From Lumnitzera littorea (taxonomy: Eukaryota > Streptophyta > Magnoliopsida > Myrtales > Combretaceae), in NCBI GenBank assembly GCA_024138015.1, contig JAMXBB010000012.1, positions 18,850,458-18,914,457 on the forward strand: 64,000 bases of DNA, read 5' to 3'. Shown one piece after another: positions 1 to 12,949 of the stretch; within the stretch, counting starts at the first letter, position 1, and every line of letters begins with the position of its first letter. The notes beneath the pieces were generated by a model. It was not told where the DNA came from, did no database searches, and saw only the letters and a program-made list of their open reading frames with translations. The position numbers were made by a program, and so were the translations under genes.

Positions 1-1000
1 GATTGATTCTTATCAACTGTTGTTGGAACTATTTGAGCTTAGTGGACATGGCATATGATAAATGGAAAGAAGGAAATTTGATTGAGGACTTGGTTGACAG
101 TGCCCATGACAAATGGAAGGAGTAGAGGATGATGCTAGCATAGATCATGGACCTAAGCTATCTTTATGTCAATGTATTTGGTTTTTGTGAGATAGTATTT
201 GATCCTAGTAGGATTTGGAGTAAGTGGCTGCCAAGTTTCAAGTCAAAATATTTTCAAGGTAGGGGAGCTGATGAGCTTTAGGGAACCGGTTAAAACCCAA
301 ATGTTGGAAATTGCCAAGGGTTAGGCTATCTTGAAGACATTCCTATGAACTTTGCATGTTTTGAAGACTTATTGGAAAGCTCATTAGGCTGTGAAGACTT
401 ATTAGAGAGCTCACCTGAGCATAGAGATTTGTTGAAGAGCTTTATAAGATTAGGTCGTCAGGTCAGCAAGTCATTTGCTCGTTTGGTTGTTAGAATTTAG
501 GTTAACCTAGAATAGCTCATTAGCCCAACTTTACAGCTTATCACTCAAGCAGCTTATCCAACTACCTAGTTACAGCTTGCCATTATGACTACTTACTTAT
601 GTTTTATTTACTAGATTACCCTTATATTTTATCTTGTATTTACGAAACTGCCATTAGGGCATCCTTTATTTTATTTTATTTACGAAATTGCCATTGTGTA
701 TGAATAGTTCATATTTGTAGGGGTTTTTAGTAACACTTATTACTTTCAATGATAAACCCTTTGAGTATTTCCTTATAAAAGCACTCCTATCCTATTCTTA
801 TTAATCCATTTAGTAAGGACTGTGGTAAGCAACCTTACTTTATACTTTGTACATAATATTAAAGTAAAGATTAGGTCATGTAGTGTTCATTTGGTGTGTC
901 AAATCCTCATAGGCAACTGACGAATTTACTAAACTCGATTCTATCTTCCTTTCTTTAATATTTTGAAGAACCCATCTAATTCACTATGGAAAGATCTTAT
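1..1000. other. unassigned degenerate sequence left of the first gypsy remnant
   Basis: No intact reading frame is visible. The stretch around 700-960 has the look of an LTR or leader (a block of T-rich sequence, a 'ccttataaaa' TATA-like string near 771, then a run into the gag-like sequence), but I found no matching second copy in the window and no clear primer binding site. It is probably the left flank of the plus-strand gypsy remnant that follows. Confidence 0.35.
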
Positions 1001-3663
1001 GATAACTTAGCTCCAAGGCACATCAACCGCCTAAGCTAAGGAAAAAGAAACCTCAAGGAGATTTGAGAAAGGATAGAGCTCAGGAAGAAAGACAAGCAAG
1101 ATTAAGTGTTTTAAGTACCAAAGATTTAGGCACATGACAACTCAGTGCTTGAATAGAAGGACAATGATAGTAAAGGAAGAAATTCCACCCTTGACGTTGA
1201 AAGCAATGACGAAGAAGTTGAAGAATAGAAGGAGTCCGAGTAAACCAATCGTCCAAGGAGAAGGAAGTCATACACAATAAAGAGGGTAATTTCATGCTTG
1301 CAACCATGGCATTGAGGCAAGAGATGAGTGTAAGTCTAGCACTAAAAGACGAACAATAAGAAAACTCGTTTCACATTAGTTGTAATATTAATGGGATGTT
1401 ATGTGCCCTTATTGTTAACAGTGGTAGTTGCACTAATGTGGCAACTAAGTAAGCTATAGGAAGAGATTCCCTATGATACATTGGCTTAGTGATAAGGGAG
1501 CCTTACAGGTGACCAAGCAAGTTATAGTGTTGATCTACATTAGAAAGTATCAGGATGAGATTCTCTGTGATGTGTTTCTTACGAGTGCCTTACATATTCT
1601 TCTTGGAAGACTATAGATGTTTAACTGGCATGTGATCTATGATGGGAAGAGAAATACTTGTTCTTTTGAGCATAAGGGAAGAAGGGTGAGACTAAGTCCT
1701 GTATTTTCCAAGCAAGTCAAGACTATGCAAGCTCAGCTTAGTTGTACTTTAAAGGAGACCAATAATGACATGTTCAAAGTTGTCAAGGGAGATGAAGTTA
1801 GAAGTGTTGACCTTTTTATTGATTTGAAGGATACTCAAGCTACTAGCCTTGGTGAAAGATCTATTAGAGGGATTTGCCATCCTATTCCCTAAAGAATTAC
1901 CTAAGCAGTTACCCCTGATTTGAGGAATTGAGCATACAATATATCTGTAACTGGAGGTTGCACTTCTAAACAAATTGACATATCGATTGAACCCTAAGCA
2001 AGCTGCCAAGCTTCAAAAGCAGGTTGATGAGTTGATAGAGAGAGGATATGTTAGGCAATCCTTAAACCCCAGTGTAATACCAACTTTATTAGTGCTAAAG
2101 AAAGATAGTACGTGGCGAATGTGTATGGATAGTTGAGTTATCAATTGGATCACCATCAAGTACAGGTGCCCCATACCCCGACTTGATGACATGCTTAACA
2201 AATTGCATGGTGTGAGAATCTTTTCTAACATTGACCTAAAGTCCAGGTATCATCAAATTAGAATGTGAGAGGGAGATGAGTGGAAAACCACATTCAAGAC
2301 TCGCATGGGTTGTATGTTACATCTAAGACTTGTGATTGATGAATCACGTGCTACAAGAATTGATAGGAAAGTTTGTTGTTGTTTGCTTCGATTATATTCT
2401 CTTTTATAGCCTCGACCTAGAGAAGCATTTTGAGCATCTTTGTGCTATTTTTACTAAGCTTCAAGTTGAAAAACTATATGCAAACTTGAAGAAGTATGAC
2501 TTTTATTGACCTGAAGTAATCTTCTTAAAGTTTGTTGTGAGTGAGGGAGGTATTTAGGTTGATGAGGAAAAGGTAAAGGTGATTATTGAGTAGCCAGTAT
2601 CGAGCTGTTCGGCTGACATGCATAGTTTCCAAGGACTAGCATCATTCTATCACTGCTTCATAAAGAACTTTAGTACCATCATGGCACCACTCATTAAGCT
2701 ATCAAAGATGAATATTGGGTTCAAATTGGAAGAGAAGGAGCAGTGGAGTATTTAAGAAGTGATGGAAAGATTGACTATTGCTCCTGTCTTAGCTCTTTGG
2801 AGCTTTGACAAAGTATTTAAAGTATAATGAGATGCATTTGGATTGGGCATAAGTGTCGTACTAATGTAGGAGGGTCGACTTATTGCCTATTACAATAAGA
2901 AGCTTTGAGGAGCTACTCTCAATTACTCTGTATATGACAAGGTATTCTATTCCTTGATTCGAGCCTTAATTGCCTGGCAACATTGTCTACTACTAAGGGA
3001 ATTCATAATCTATACTAATCATAAGTCATTAAGGTATCTAAAGAGTCAACCAAAGTTATCTAAGAAATAAGCCAAATGGGTTAAATTTTTGGAGATATTT
3101 TTCTATGTTGTAAAGTACAAGAATGGCAAGAATAATGCGGTGGCTAATGTCTTATCACGATGACATCCCTCTTGGCTAAGCTCTAAATAAGGCTTCTTGG
3201 ATTCTCTATCATTAAGAATTTATATGTTGATGATCTACATTTTGGTTCGATTTATGCTAATTGTAAAGACGAATGAGCTATTGATGACTACTATAAAGAG
3301 GACGGATACTTGATCGAGAAGGGGAAGTTGAGCATTCCAACCTGTTCTATATGAGAGCTACTAGAGTACAAAGTACATGGAGGAGGATTATCTTACCACT
3401 TTGGGAAGACTAGGATGCATGAAGTACTTACTTTAAGACCCATTTGGCCAAAAATGAGGAGGGACATGCAATTTGTATTGGAAAGGTGTACTACATGTAA
3501 AAAGTCTAAGAGCTGAGCTGAATAAGGACCTTACTTACTACTGCCTATCCTAAAAAAACCATAAACTGAGCTGAGTATAGACTTTGTATTAGGTTTACTA
3601 AGGACATCTCGATGGAAGGACTTCATGATGGTGGTCATAGATCAGTTCAATAAGATGATGCAC
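1001..3663 (+). pseudogene. dead Ty3/gypsy gag-pol remnant (G1)
   Basis: Conceptual plus-strand translation, with many stops and frame changes, gives the normal gypsy order. A protease-like stretch near 1400-1445 reads CALIVNSGSCTNVA, where the catalytic Asp of D-S-G is now Asn. Reverse transcriptase follows at about 1990-2420, with blocks like VDELIERGYVRQS, IPRLDDMLNKLHG and IFSNIDLKSRYHQIRM. Its active-site box reads CFDYIL instead of YFDDIL, so the second catalytic Asp is lost. RNase H-like blocks (ATLNYSVYDK, FIIYTNHKSLRYL) lie at 2750-3170. The start of integrase is at about 3340-3660. The protein resembles element II (20946-27445), so both belong to the same chromovirus-like group. The integrase stops at 3663, where an LTR in the opposite orientation begins. 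The element cannot encode an active polyprotein. Confidence 0.85.
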
Positions 3664-4345
3664 TGATGCATCTCTGGGGTCGTATACATGAAAGTCATAC
3701 CACAATGAACGAGAATGAAAAGAAAACAAAGGGGTTTACTAAATTCTAGATAGCTATAAGTTGGATATGATACACTAACTAATCCTACTCGACCTATTCT
3801 TAACACTCGATATGATACATAAATGTAGTATCAGGGTTGCTCACAACTAACTCTTGCTAACGAAGCTAGACAAGAGTTAAAAGAAATGTAGAGAACATAT
3901 AGGTTACCCTAAAGAAAGTTGTAATTCAATAAAGGAAGTGTTTGATGTTTGCATATAAGAAAAAAAGGGGGTTTATATATTAGCCCCTCTAGGGTTACAA
4001 GTGTACTAAGAAAAACCAAAAAGGATTAAATATAAAAAATTCCTTAAATATACTAAAATATGAAAAAAAAAATGAAGTATAAGGCCTAAGATAAAAAACT
4101 AATCCTAAAGCCCAAAATTAGGCCCAAACCTTAAAGTAACCAAACTCACCTTTTGGGCCCATGACCTTATAAGACCCAAATCGAAAACTTGTTAACCTAA
4201 AAGCTTAAAAATGACCTCATCAAATAAAAGAATACTCGAAAACGATGAAAATCAACTATAAGAACATAAAATTCTAACTTAAAACGAGAAAGTTATTACC
4301 AAAATACGAAATAAGCGAAAATAGGGAAATTATGGTGAAGCTAGC
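3664..4345 (-). mobile_element. LTR fragment of the element II family
   Basis: Starting at 3664, the sequence TGATGCATCTCTGGGGTCG and the 350 or so bases that follow match the LTR at 20946-21789. Shared features are the 'gatatgatacac' block, the 'gggttgctcac' block, 'gcatataagaaaa' and 'gggtttatata'. The match fades after about 4060. The orientation is that of a minus-strand element. No internal region of that element is attached, so this is a solo or truncated LTR. The right boundary is set by the start of the next LTR and is approximate. Confidence 0.65.
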
Positions 4346-6366
4346 TATAAACACTCCATTTTTTCCTCTTTATTTATTTATTTAGGATAGGGTAAAGGGT
4401 CTTAATTTAAGAAAAACAAAAAAAAAAAAAACAAGTAAGTTAGAAAAATTACAAAAAATAAGCAAATTTAGAAAATTATATAAAAAAAAGGTAGTACGGA
4501 TCGGATTAAGCTAAGTTTGGTCTGTATAACTTCATCAGGGCCCAAGGTCCTCAAAAGAAGAACAAAAGAAGGGATGCGCAAATGTGCACCCATTTTTTTC
4601 AACCACCTATCTTCTTCCTTACAAGTTTTCAACCATTTTCCTAGTGTTTTTCCATCTTTGTAAAGCTACTTCAGGTCATTTTTTTACCTCCTTTACTACA
4701 CTATTTCACTGAATTAATGGTGAAATTATGTAGTATGCATAGCTTAGTTTTGACTTAGACCCAAAAATCGTCCAAGTTCATCCTTTTATGTGGTAAAAAT
4801 TAAGTTTGAAAATAAAAAAAGAAACTTGATTTTGGGTTAGGTTCTTCAATGGGGTTTTCAAAATTTCAGGACTTACCAAGCGTAATTTGATCCTCCAAAC
4901 TATAAATAGGGTCTCGATTAAGCAGCAGAATACCAAGAATCATCAACAATCATCTCTCTATCTCGATCTTTTTTGCAATCCACTCTCTCTCCCTTTCTCT
5001 ATCTCTCTCTCAAGGCACCCTCATCCAAAACCACCACCATGACTAACTTTGTAGTGGTTATAAAATCAAGACTCGACCTCCCACTCCCTTCCAACAACCA
5101 CTGTATGGCACCTCCAACAATCATCGTACGCTACTACCTCTAACCACCACTAAAAACAACTTGGACTACCAAGGCATCAATCTTATCCCCTATATCCCTA
5201 ATCTAAAACACAGAAAAACCCCATTCGCCACTCGAATTGGTGACTGAAGTGAGCCTAAGTGACTGTACTAGCCGTTGTTGGAAGAAGATTTGAAGGAGCC
5301 AACACGACCCGGTCTGAACCGACTCGACTTGAAGCCTTAGTCCATCCCGTGCATTCCTCTTTGGTATGAAGGCCTTCTTCTAATTTGTATTTCGGCATTT
5401 TTTTTAATTATTTATTTTTCATGTATTTGTAAATATAATTATAAAAAATAAAATAAAAGAAAAAAAAAGAGGGGAGAAGGAAAAAAAAAAGAAAAAAAAA
5501 AAGAGAGGAGATAAAATAGCCTTTTTATTATTTTATTTTATGTTTTCAGTTAAAAATTAAGTATATAAAAAATAAAAAGGTAGTAAAACAAAAGAAAATG
5601 ATAATAAATAAGATAAAATAAAAAATAGAATATGTACATTAGTGAATAAAAATAATCTTACCACTTAAGCAATAATTTTTCAATAAAGATAAAATAAAAT
5701 CGATCTTTCCAAATTAGGACTTTTTCGAAGAGTTTCAAAAAAATAAAAATAAAAATCAAGATCAAAACCCTCTAGGAGAATTTCTTTAAGTAAATTGAAT
5801 CAGGTAAAAATGTAAACTTGATTTTTTTTTTCAAAAATTAAAATCAACTCACCAACCTAAAGTTTTCATCAAAAGAACTACGTATGTCTACTTTCGAATA
5901 GTTACGTGGGTGCCTCTAAGGTGACGTAAAAAATGAACAAACATATCTTTCCATTTTAGTTTAAATTATTCAAATTAGGTTAATTCGTTAAACTAATGAT
6001 TGAAATTCATTTTATATGGTAGTTTTAAAAAGTGATTTTAAAGAATTAAATCTAAATTTGAGAAGTTGTGGTACTTGTAAGGGTTTAAAATTCTAATCCT
6101 CAGACTCGATCTTCTAGTTTTCAAAATTGTTTAATAAAATTAGTTTTATCAAAAAACCAATAGTTAAGTTATAATCAATTCACCTAATTAGTTATAATTT
6201 GACTCTTCTTTTTGACTCCGGTCAGGTGGTAACTTTAAAACGTTTTTCAAAAAAATAAAAGAATAAGTTTTCTTTAAACGTTAGTCGAAAGTTAATATTT
6301 AACACATAAGGTTTAATGCTAATCGATTTAATGAAGGCTATTTTTATAAAAACTGGGAAAAAATCA
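4346..6366 (+). repeat. 5' LTR of element B
   Basis: This is a direct repeat of 35134-37231. Both copies share the 'ggtagtacggatcgg / ggtggtacagatcgg' block, a TATA box, a CT-rich stretch (about 4950-5015), a purine-rich stretch (about 5455-5515) and the closing 'ctatttttataaaaac' block. It starts TATAAACACTCC (a decayed TGTAGACACC-type start) and ends in TCA just before the PBS. Confidence 0.8.
4901..4908 (+). promoter_or_regulatory. TATA box of the element B 5' LTR
   Basis: TATAAATA is followed within about 50-100 bases by a CT-rich stretch. The same arrangement is conserved in the 3' LTR at 35735-35742, which supports a U3 promoter role. Confidence 0.55.
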
Positions 6367-6378
6367 AGCTTGATAGCT

Positions 6379-6403
6379 TGGTGACTCTACTAGGGATGTC
6401 AAG
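6379..6403 (+). other. primer binding site region of element B
   Basis: Directly after the LTR end lies TTGGTGACTCTACTAGGGATG. It closely matches the TGGCGACTCCACTGGGGATG sequence that follows the 5' LTR of many plant Tat-type elements. The equivalent site of element A (14649-14681, minus strand) is less mutated. Confidence 0.6.
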
Positions 6404-6538
6404 AGGGTCAGTCATTTAATTTTTCAAAATTAAAATTAATATCTAAAATTCACCTTACTAAGTACAACCATTGTATAGACTTTGGGTACTGTAGTGCAAC
6501 CATTACTCGCGAGATTGATTAAGTTATCTTATTGAGCC

Positions 6539-8561
6539 TGATTTTTTCAATTTCTTGCATTTTTTTTATTTCATTTCCTATTTTTCGACTAATACTAAAT
6601 CCTAATCCATTTAATATTAATCATCGACTAGAGAAAATGAAAAATTCTAGTTTCTTTCTTTTCAATTGAAAATCTTTTTAGAGTCGCCACTCAATCGGAA
6701 TTGGGAAAAGAGTAGAAATTGTAATCAATTGGGTGAATTGACTACAATTTAGTTACCGATTTTTTATTTTAAATTGTAAAAACTAGAAAATTCTAAATTC
6801 GAGAGTTACCTATTAAAACCTAACAAGTATTACTATCATTTTTCTGAAATTAGGTTTTATTTTTCAAAATTGTCTTTTTTAATATTAAAAAAATAAAAAA
6901 ATAAAAAAAAAGTTTTTATAGATTTTTTATGTTGCCTCAAAGGTGCTTACGTACTAATGAGTTGGGATTAAATATCCGTAGTTCTTTCCAAAAACTTTAA
7001 TGTGTTAGTTTATTTTAATTTTTGAAAATCGATTGATTTTATGTTTTTTGTCAATTTAGATTTATTGAAAAATTCTAAAGGGTCTTGATTAAGTAAATCT
7101 TAATTTTTTTTAAACAGGTTAATCAAGTCTTTATTTCTTTGGAAACAATTTTTTCTAAGTGAATATAAAAAAAAACTTTTATTTTTATTTACATCTTTTC
7201 TAACTATTAACAAAACAACTAAAAATAGCAACAATTAGGAAATAAACAATGAAATAATAATAATAATAATAATAATAAAAAACTAAATGGAACCTAAGAT
7301 GAGAAAAGTGGTGAAGGTTGCATAAGATGCGGATTGGACTTGGATCCGGGTTGGTTTGAACAAGTGCAAGTAGGGTTAAATTTAATCACCATTGTAATGG
7401 TGAAAATAACTTCCAATAGGGGCTCTCAACCATCGAATTGAATGGTAAAAAGAGTTTTGATGACATTTTTATTGAGATTAATAGGGGTAAAACCAGCGCC
7501 ATGGTGATTAGCGATGGATTGGAGGTGTTTGGGTTAGAGAGGTGGTGGCTTATTGATGTTTTGGATTGTCTTACTATGGTGTGTGTATGAGTGGTCTCAT
7601 GTGAAAGAGAAGACGAGTGAGAGGGTGTTGGACTAGGATTTGGTTCGTAGTTGTTGATGAATGGGCATTGGGTTGAAGGTGATGACGAAGGAGAATGGTC
7701 GATGGGGGACTGTATTGGGGATAGCATGTATGAAAGAGAGGGTTAGCTGATTGTGGGGTTGGGTATTGCAATATTATGGTGAGAGAGTAGATTGAGTTAA
7801 TTGTTGCTAAGCGCTAGGGATGTGCATAAAGTGCTACTGTTGTTTATAGGGTGATTGTGTTCTGTAGTGCAGGTGTCGGGCTGATGATTGTCGTGCGTCT
7901 ATACTGTGTATAGCTGATTGGTAAGGAGCGTTATGGATGGGGTATGGTGTGGTTGTGCTATAGACGCTGTAGGAGTGGGCTTTGGTCTGATCTTAGGTGC
8001 TGCTGTGTTGGTGTTTGGGTTTATGGTCGAGAGTAGCATGCATCGAGTTTGCTTTAAGCGTATTAGGGCATGCTATTACGTGTGGGGGATGTTGGAGTTG
8101 TAGCTCATGTCTACTATTCATAACATGATTGATTAGGTAATAAGGGAAAGGGATTATTGTAGTGTATAGCAGTAGATTTCAGCAATAGATAGTGACTAAT
8201 GTGTGTATGTGGAGTTGATCTTCAAGAAGGAGATAAAGGTCAGATGAGGCCGGAGTAGGCTAGTATATGATTAATTCCTAAAAATATTTGTGCCATACGA
8301 TCCATATTTATAAGACTCAAAATGAAGCTTCTGTATTGACTCAAATTTGATTTGTTAAAGATTCAAATTAGATTTAAACCAGACAAATCTTGATTTTATT
8401 GGATTTACCATTATCATATCATATTAACGTTTTTCGACAACTATTTAGTTAAGATCCTATCCAATCAATTTTTTTTTTCTAAAAATTTTCTATACTTTAA
8501 ATTAGGACCTTTAAAAAAATTAAAATTAAAACTATTCAAGGGCAAAAATGAGGTGTCTACA
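6539..8561 (-). repeat. 3' LTR of element A
   Basis: This is a direct repeat of 14682-16848, recognisable through 'gactaatactaaatc', a (TAA)n run near 7255-7276 and 15436-15455, 'ggttgcataagatg', and the closing GTGTCTACA. The reading frames inside it are not conserved between the two copies and are not genes. Confidence 0.85.
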
Positions 8562-8576
8562 GCTGCCCCTTTTCTG
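8562..8576 (-). other. polypurine tract of element A
   Basis: On the minus strand AGAAAAGGGGCAGC comes directly before the LTR start TGTAGACACC, as expected for the plus-strand primer of reverse transcription. Confidence 0.7.
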
Positions 8577-8689
8577 ATGAAGGTTGAGTAAAACTTTGCT
8601 ACAAAAACAAAAGAGATATTATTTTTGCCTCGAGGATGACTCTGTCCTAAGAAGCACTATAACTAACTAGCTATCTTAGATCTGATCCA

Positions 8690-9770
8690 CTGGGGATTTG
8701 GTGACAAAAAACTCAAAAAGAAAAATAATGAGGGTAGCACCTTCAGGGGCTAGTAAGAACCCAAAAAGTACTAACAGAATGGTAATGCCTATGAGTTGGC
8801 TATCTTAAATGAATGGTTAAAGTGCTCCTTGCACTAGTTAAGACCTTAAAAGATATTAAAAGGAAGGTAGTGCCCTGTGAGCTAGCTAACCTATGTAAAT
8901 GGGCAAAGTGCTACATGAATTGGCTAAGACCCTAAATGAAAACCTAGTCATGCTCCTTTGAGTTGACTAACTTAAGTGAATGGGCGAAGTGCTCCTTATG
9001 CTAGCTAAAACCCTAAATGAGAACCTGGGCATGCCCTTTTGAGCTGATTAACCTAAGTGAATTAGATAAAGCTCTCCCTATGCTAGCTAAGACCCTAAAC
9101 GAGAATCTAAGCGTACCTCTCTAAGCTAACTATCTTAAGTAAGATCATCTTTAAGGGACTAGCAACCCTAATTAAAAAGCCGACATAAAACCTAGTCATA
9201 CTCCTTTGAGCTGATTGACTTAGGTAGGAGTGTCTCTAAGAGACTAGTAACCATAACTGAAAAGTTGACATGAAACCTAACCGTGCTCCTTTAAGTCGAC
9301 TGACATAGGTGGGAACGTCTCTAATGGACTAGCAACCCTAACTAACATGAAACCTAGCTGTGCTCCTCTAAGCTGATTGACATAGGTAGGACAAGTAAAG
9401 CGCTCCTCAAGCTCGTTAAAACCTTAAATGAGAACCTAATCATGCTCTTTAGAGCTGACTAACCTAGGTGAATGGGTAAAATGCTCTTTGAACTGGCTAA
9501 AACCTAGAGAAAATGAGAACTTAGTCGTGCTCTTCTAAGCTAACTAACTTAGGCGAATGGGCAAAGTGCTCTTTGAGTTAACTAAGGCCTTAAATGAGAA
9601 TTGAGTAAGGTAAGCACTCTATAAGCTAGCTAGAACTTAAAAAAAAATTGTGGATTGGGATAACTCTCTATGTGCTGGCTAGAACCTTAAGGAAATAAGA
9701 GAAAGTGTAAGTGCCTTACGAGCTAGCTAAGAACCCTAAGAAGCAAAACTGAAGGATATAACCTTTTGAA
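8690..9770 (-). repeat. degenerate tandem repeat array, unit about 80 bp, in element A
   Basis: About a dozen diverged units carry the recurring words GCTAGCTAA, ACCCTAAATGAGAACCTA, GAGCTGACTAACCTA and GAATGGGCAAAGTGCTC. One clear unit, from GCTAGCTAA near 9002 to the next, is about 82 bp. On the minus strand the consensus (GTTAGTCAGCTCA, then GAGCACGACTA, then AGCTAGCTTAAGGAGCACTT) matches the array of element B at 34597-35000. The array lies just inside the 3' LTR, the usual place for tandem repeats in the Tat lineage. Confidence 0.8.
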
Positions 9771-12700
9771 AAATCTCTTAATTTGAGAAATTTACAAATG
9801 AAGAATTTTGGTGAAAATCATTTATAACAAAAAAGGCATTCAGGATAAGGTTCCTTATTTTGAAAATGAGTTAATGGACATCAAAAACTTTATCAAGGAA
9901 AATGACTTAGAAGTAGATGGCATGAATTGAAGATTTGGCCACTTAGGCTAACATGGAGGGGAAAACTTGTAACAAGCCTTTACTTTCTCTCTCTTTTTTC
10001 TTTCTTCTTTTATCTTTTTTTTTTTTAAATTTTGCTAATGGATATAAATTCTTATTTAAGAAACAAGAGCTATAACCATACCCTTCCTTAGTAACCATGT
10101 GAGGTATTTCGTATCCTTCTTAGTCTCTAGAAATGTCTCCTAACCTTAATATTGAGCTTCTTAGTAGGGCCTTATGATTTTAAACATTCATTTTCCAAAG
10201 AAAAGGTAACTCATGATTAATCTAGTCGAAGAGGACTTCCTTACGTACTCTCAGTCTAGATTTCACTCTTGACTATTATTCCAAAAATTATAGTCCATTT
10301 TGCAAATGATATGCTTTGATCAATCTGTTAGGTCTTCTTGAGTTTAGTAATTAAGCTTTTGGTCAGATGGTTTCAAAAGGGATTAATGAGCGGGTCTATT
10401 TTGAAAGAAATACTTTTATCCAATATGGTATACAAGTCAAGAACCCTTAAGAGAAACTAGAATTGTGCTTGCCCTAGTTTTGAAAACAATTTTTATTAAT
10501 GATAAATTATTCTTCAAGATCAGAAGTGTTTTGAGTAGGGAGGTATTGTAGATAGTGAGGTCATGTATGATTCAAGATGGATAGGAAGGTTTTATGTTTG
10601 TGATTTGGACTATGATTTTGAAATGATTATGGTGTTTTATGTTAGGACCTTGTGTTTTTAGAGCAATTTGGGCTTCTAGGCCTTCTTTGGTTATGACTTT
10701 TCTCCAACCTAATATTCAGGAATTTCTTCCTTTTTCTTTCTTCTAATTTTTTATTTTGTTTTTTTTTATCCCATCATTTCTTGCCTTTCTCTCTCTAAAA
10801 GTTATTATCTCTTTTGTTGAGTCTTTGTCATTAGATGAATCAAGGCCTTAAATCTATGGGCTTCAAGTATATGGGCTTAGGTAAGGTATGTGTGGTCTTA
10901 AGGTATTTGGAAAAGTATTGGCTCTTCTTCCAAGGGAACAATTTATCAAAAACAAAAGTTATCTTTTAATTGTTATTGCTAAGGTAAGTATAAACCAGTT
11001 TTATCCTTCTCTCCTAATCAATGACCCTAACCTTCAAATTGCCCCACGATGGGGTGGTTCTTGACAAGGTTTATATTTGAAAGAACTCCAAATTAGTTCA
11101 ACAGAGTTAACAAAGGATAATTGTGTTTGGGACTTGAAAATAAATGCGTAACTTCATTTTAATCTACGTATCACATTCAAAACAGACCTCCTTTAAGGAA
11201 TGATTCTAAAAATCCTTCACCATGATGTCTTTCATCTCTCAAAGTGTTTAAGGGTTATTGTGTGAGATTTAATTCACCTCTTTTCATTCCAAACCTTTTA
11301 AAAATGAGTTACCACTTCCCTGGGTAGGGATTGATTTGCCCAAGGGTAGAGATTAAACTTACCCCTAGTTCCTAATGCCCCAAACTTATAGGTCTTAATA
11401 CCCCTTAGCTCCCATATGTGATTTCGAGCTTAGTTTTTTAGAGTCGAATGGGCTAGCATTGACGTCTTTTGAGGTAGAAGGGACCAAGGATCAAGCTTAG
11501 GATGGTGTTTCATGGCTTTGTGTTTTGACTTAGTTCATAGTTAGACTTGATGGCTTAGGTTTTGAGTTAGTTCGGCTACCTTGATGTGCTAGGGGCTTGT
11601 GTTTGGTTAGCTGCACTAACTGGCCATGTGGTTTATGTTCGTCCTAAGTCCCACAAGGATTTGTAACCATTAACAACTTCTTCTTCGTTTTTTTTTTCTT
11701 CTTTTTCTTTTTGAGAGAGAGACATAGAGAAAAAGGTAGGGCTTTTATGTTACAAAAACTGAGTAATCATATTATTAATAAGGGATTGCTTTCTTATGAT
11801 TCCTTATACAAGCCTATATGTAATTCTATTTACAAGCCTATATGTTTACATTTTTTTATTAATAGAGAATAACTATTTAATGAATGCTATTAAAGGACTT
11901 ATCTACAAACAAAGAATGGGAGAATGATATTCAAAAAGAGAAAAAGGTTCTTTTTATTATGAAGGATACAATATATGAACAAAGTAAAGGAGCTAAACAT
12001 TATGCTCAATTATTATTCAATAGAGCTAAAGATCATTTCTAAATCCTATTTATTCTAAAAGAGGAAGCCTATTTACAAGGTGCTAATCTATTTGAAAGAA
12101 CGAATATTCCTAGCTTGCAAAATACTTGGCATAATGACAACTACCTAAAATTATTTTGTAGGATTAATTCTTTTCGTTTTTTATTTTTTTTTTCACTCTT
12201 GATCACTTAAGAAAGGAAGTGTGATATTTTATAGAATGGTAGCAAAACATGATTATTTGTGAACCAAATTTTTAGAAATTAGGACAAAATTATCAAGCAT
12301 GAATATTTGCAAATAAAGATAACAAGAAAGAAAAAAAAAAAGTAAATTGAAGACACATAGATGTAAGGAAATTTAAATTGGCAAGAGACCCTTAATGTGG
12401 CAAAACCTAACTAGCTATTCTTAATCTTTGCAATTGTGAAGCTTTACATCACTTATTTCATTCGAAAAAGAAATCCTAAAAGCTAAGTTCTATTCTTCTT
12501 ATGGCTATTAGGCTTCTCTTAAGTTTTCTTCTTCTTTCAAATTTTGGGAGCCTCCACTTCCTTGCCCTTAATCTTTCTTAGTTGTGCTTCTAATGCTTTT
12601 ATCTTCTAATGATACCCCTTATAGCGGGTTTTCAACTCCTACTCTCTTGATTTTTTGGGTTCAACTTCAATTTGGACTTCTTCTTTCTCCTTTGTCTCTT

Positions 12701-12949
12701 CTATGTCTTTTAGCTTCTTCAATTGGCAGTAAAGCAATCCTTTGGTTGTCTAACTTCTACTCAGTATCCCTTTAATGGTAGGGGTGATTTTCCTTATGTA
12801 CCAAAGAGCTTGGATGCTTAGAAATTTGGCTACTTTGTCAGCTACCAACACGTTGGGGTTATGGAAGTCAAGAGAGATAGCTTCTAATGATGGCCCAGGA
12901 ATCATGTCTTAAGTGAGTTCATTAACTGGAATGTATTCGATATAGAGGT
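9771..12949 (-). other. non-coding interior of element A
   Basis: I see no conserved protein on either strand. The sequence is AT-rich with T-rich runs (about 9985-10026, 10745-10770, 11685-11712). In a full Tat element, gag and pol would lie here. Confidence 0.5.

Noticed and set aside
50..140. A frame reading like AYDKWKEGNLIEDLVDS, similar to the kinase end of plant S-domain receptor kinases
   Set aside because: Needs a frameshift to start and breaks at a stop straight afterwards. The expected following block (RCIHIGLLCVQ) is absent, so chance or a very old fragment.
7386..7771. Minus-strand open frames rich in Ser/Pro/Thr
   Set aside because: They lie inside the 3' LTR of element A and are not kept open in the matching part of the other LTR.
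8690..9770. CRISPR-like array
   Set aside because: Units are diverged along their whole length with no constant repeat and unique spacers, and the DNA is from a plant nucleus.
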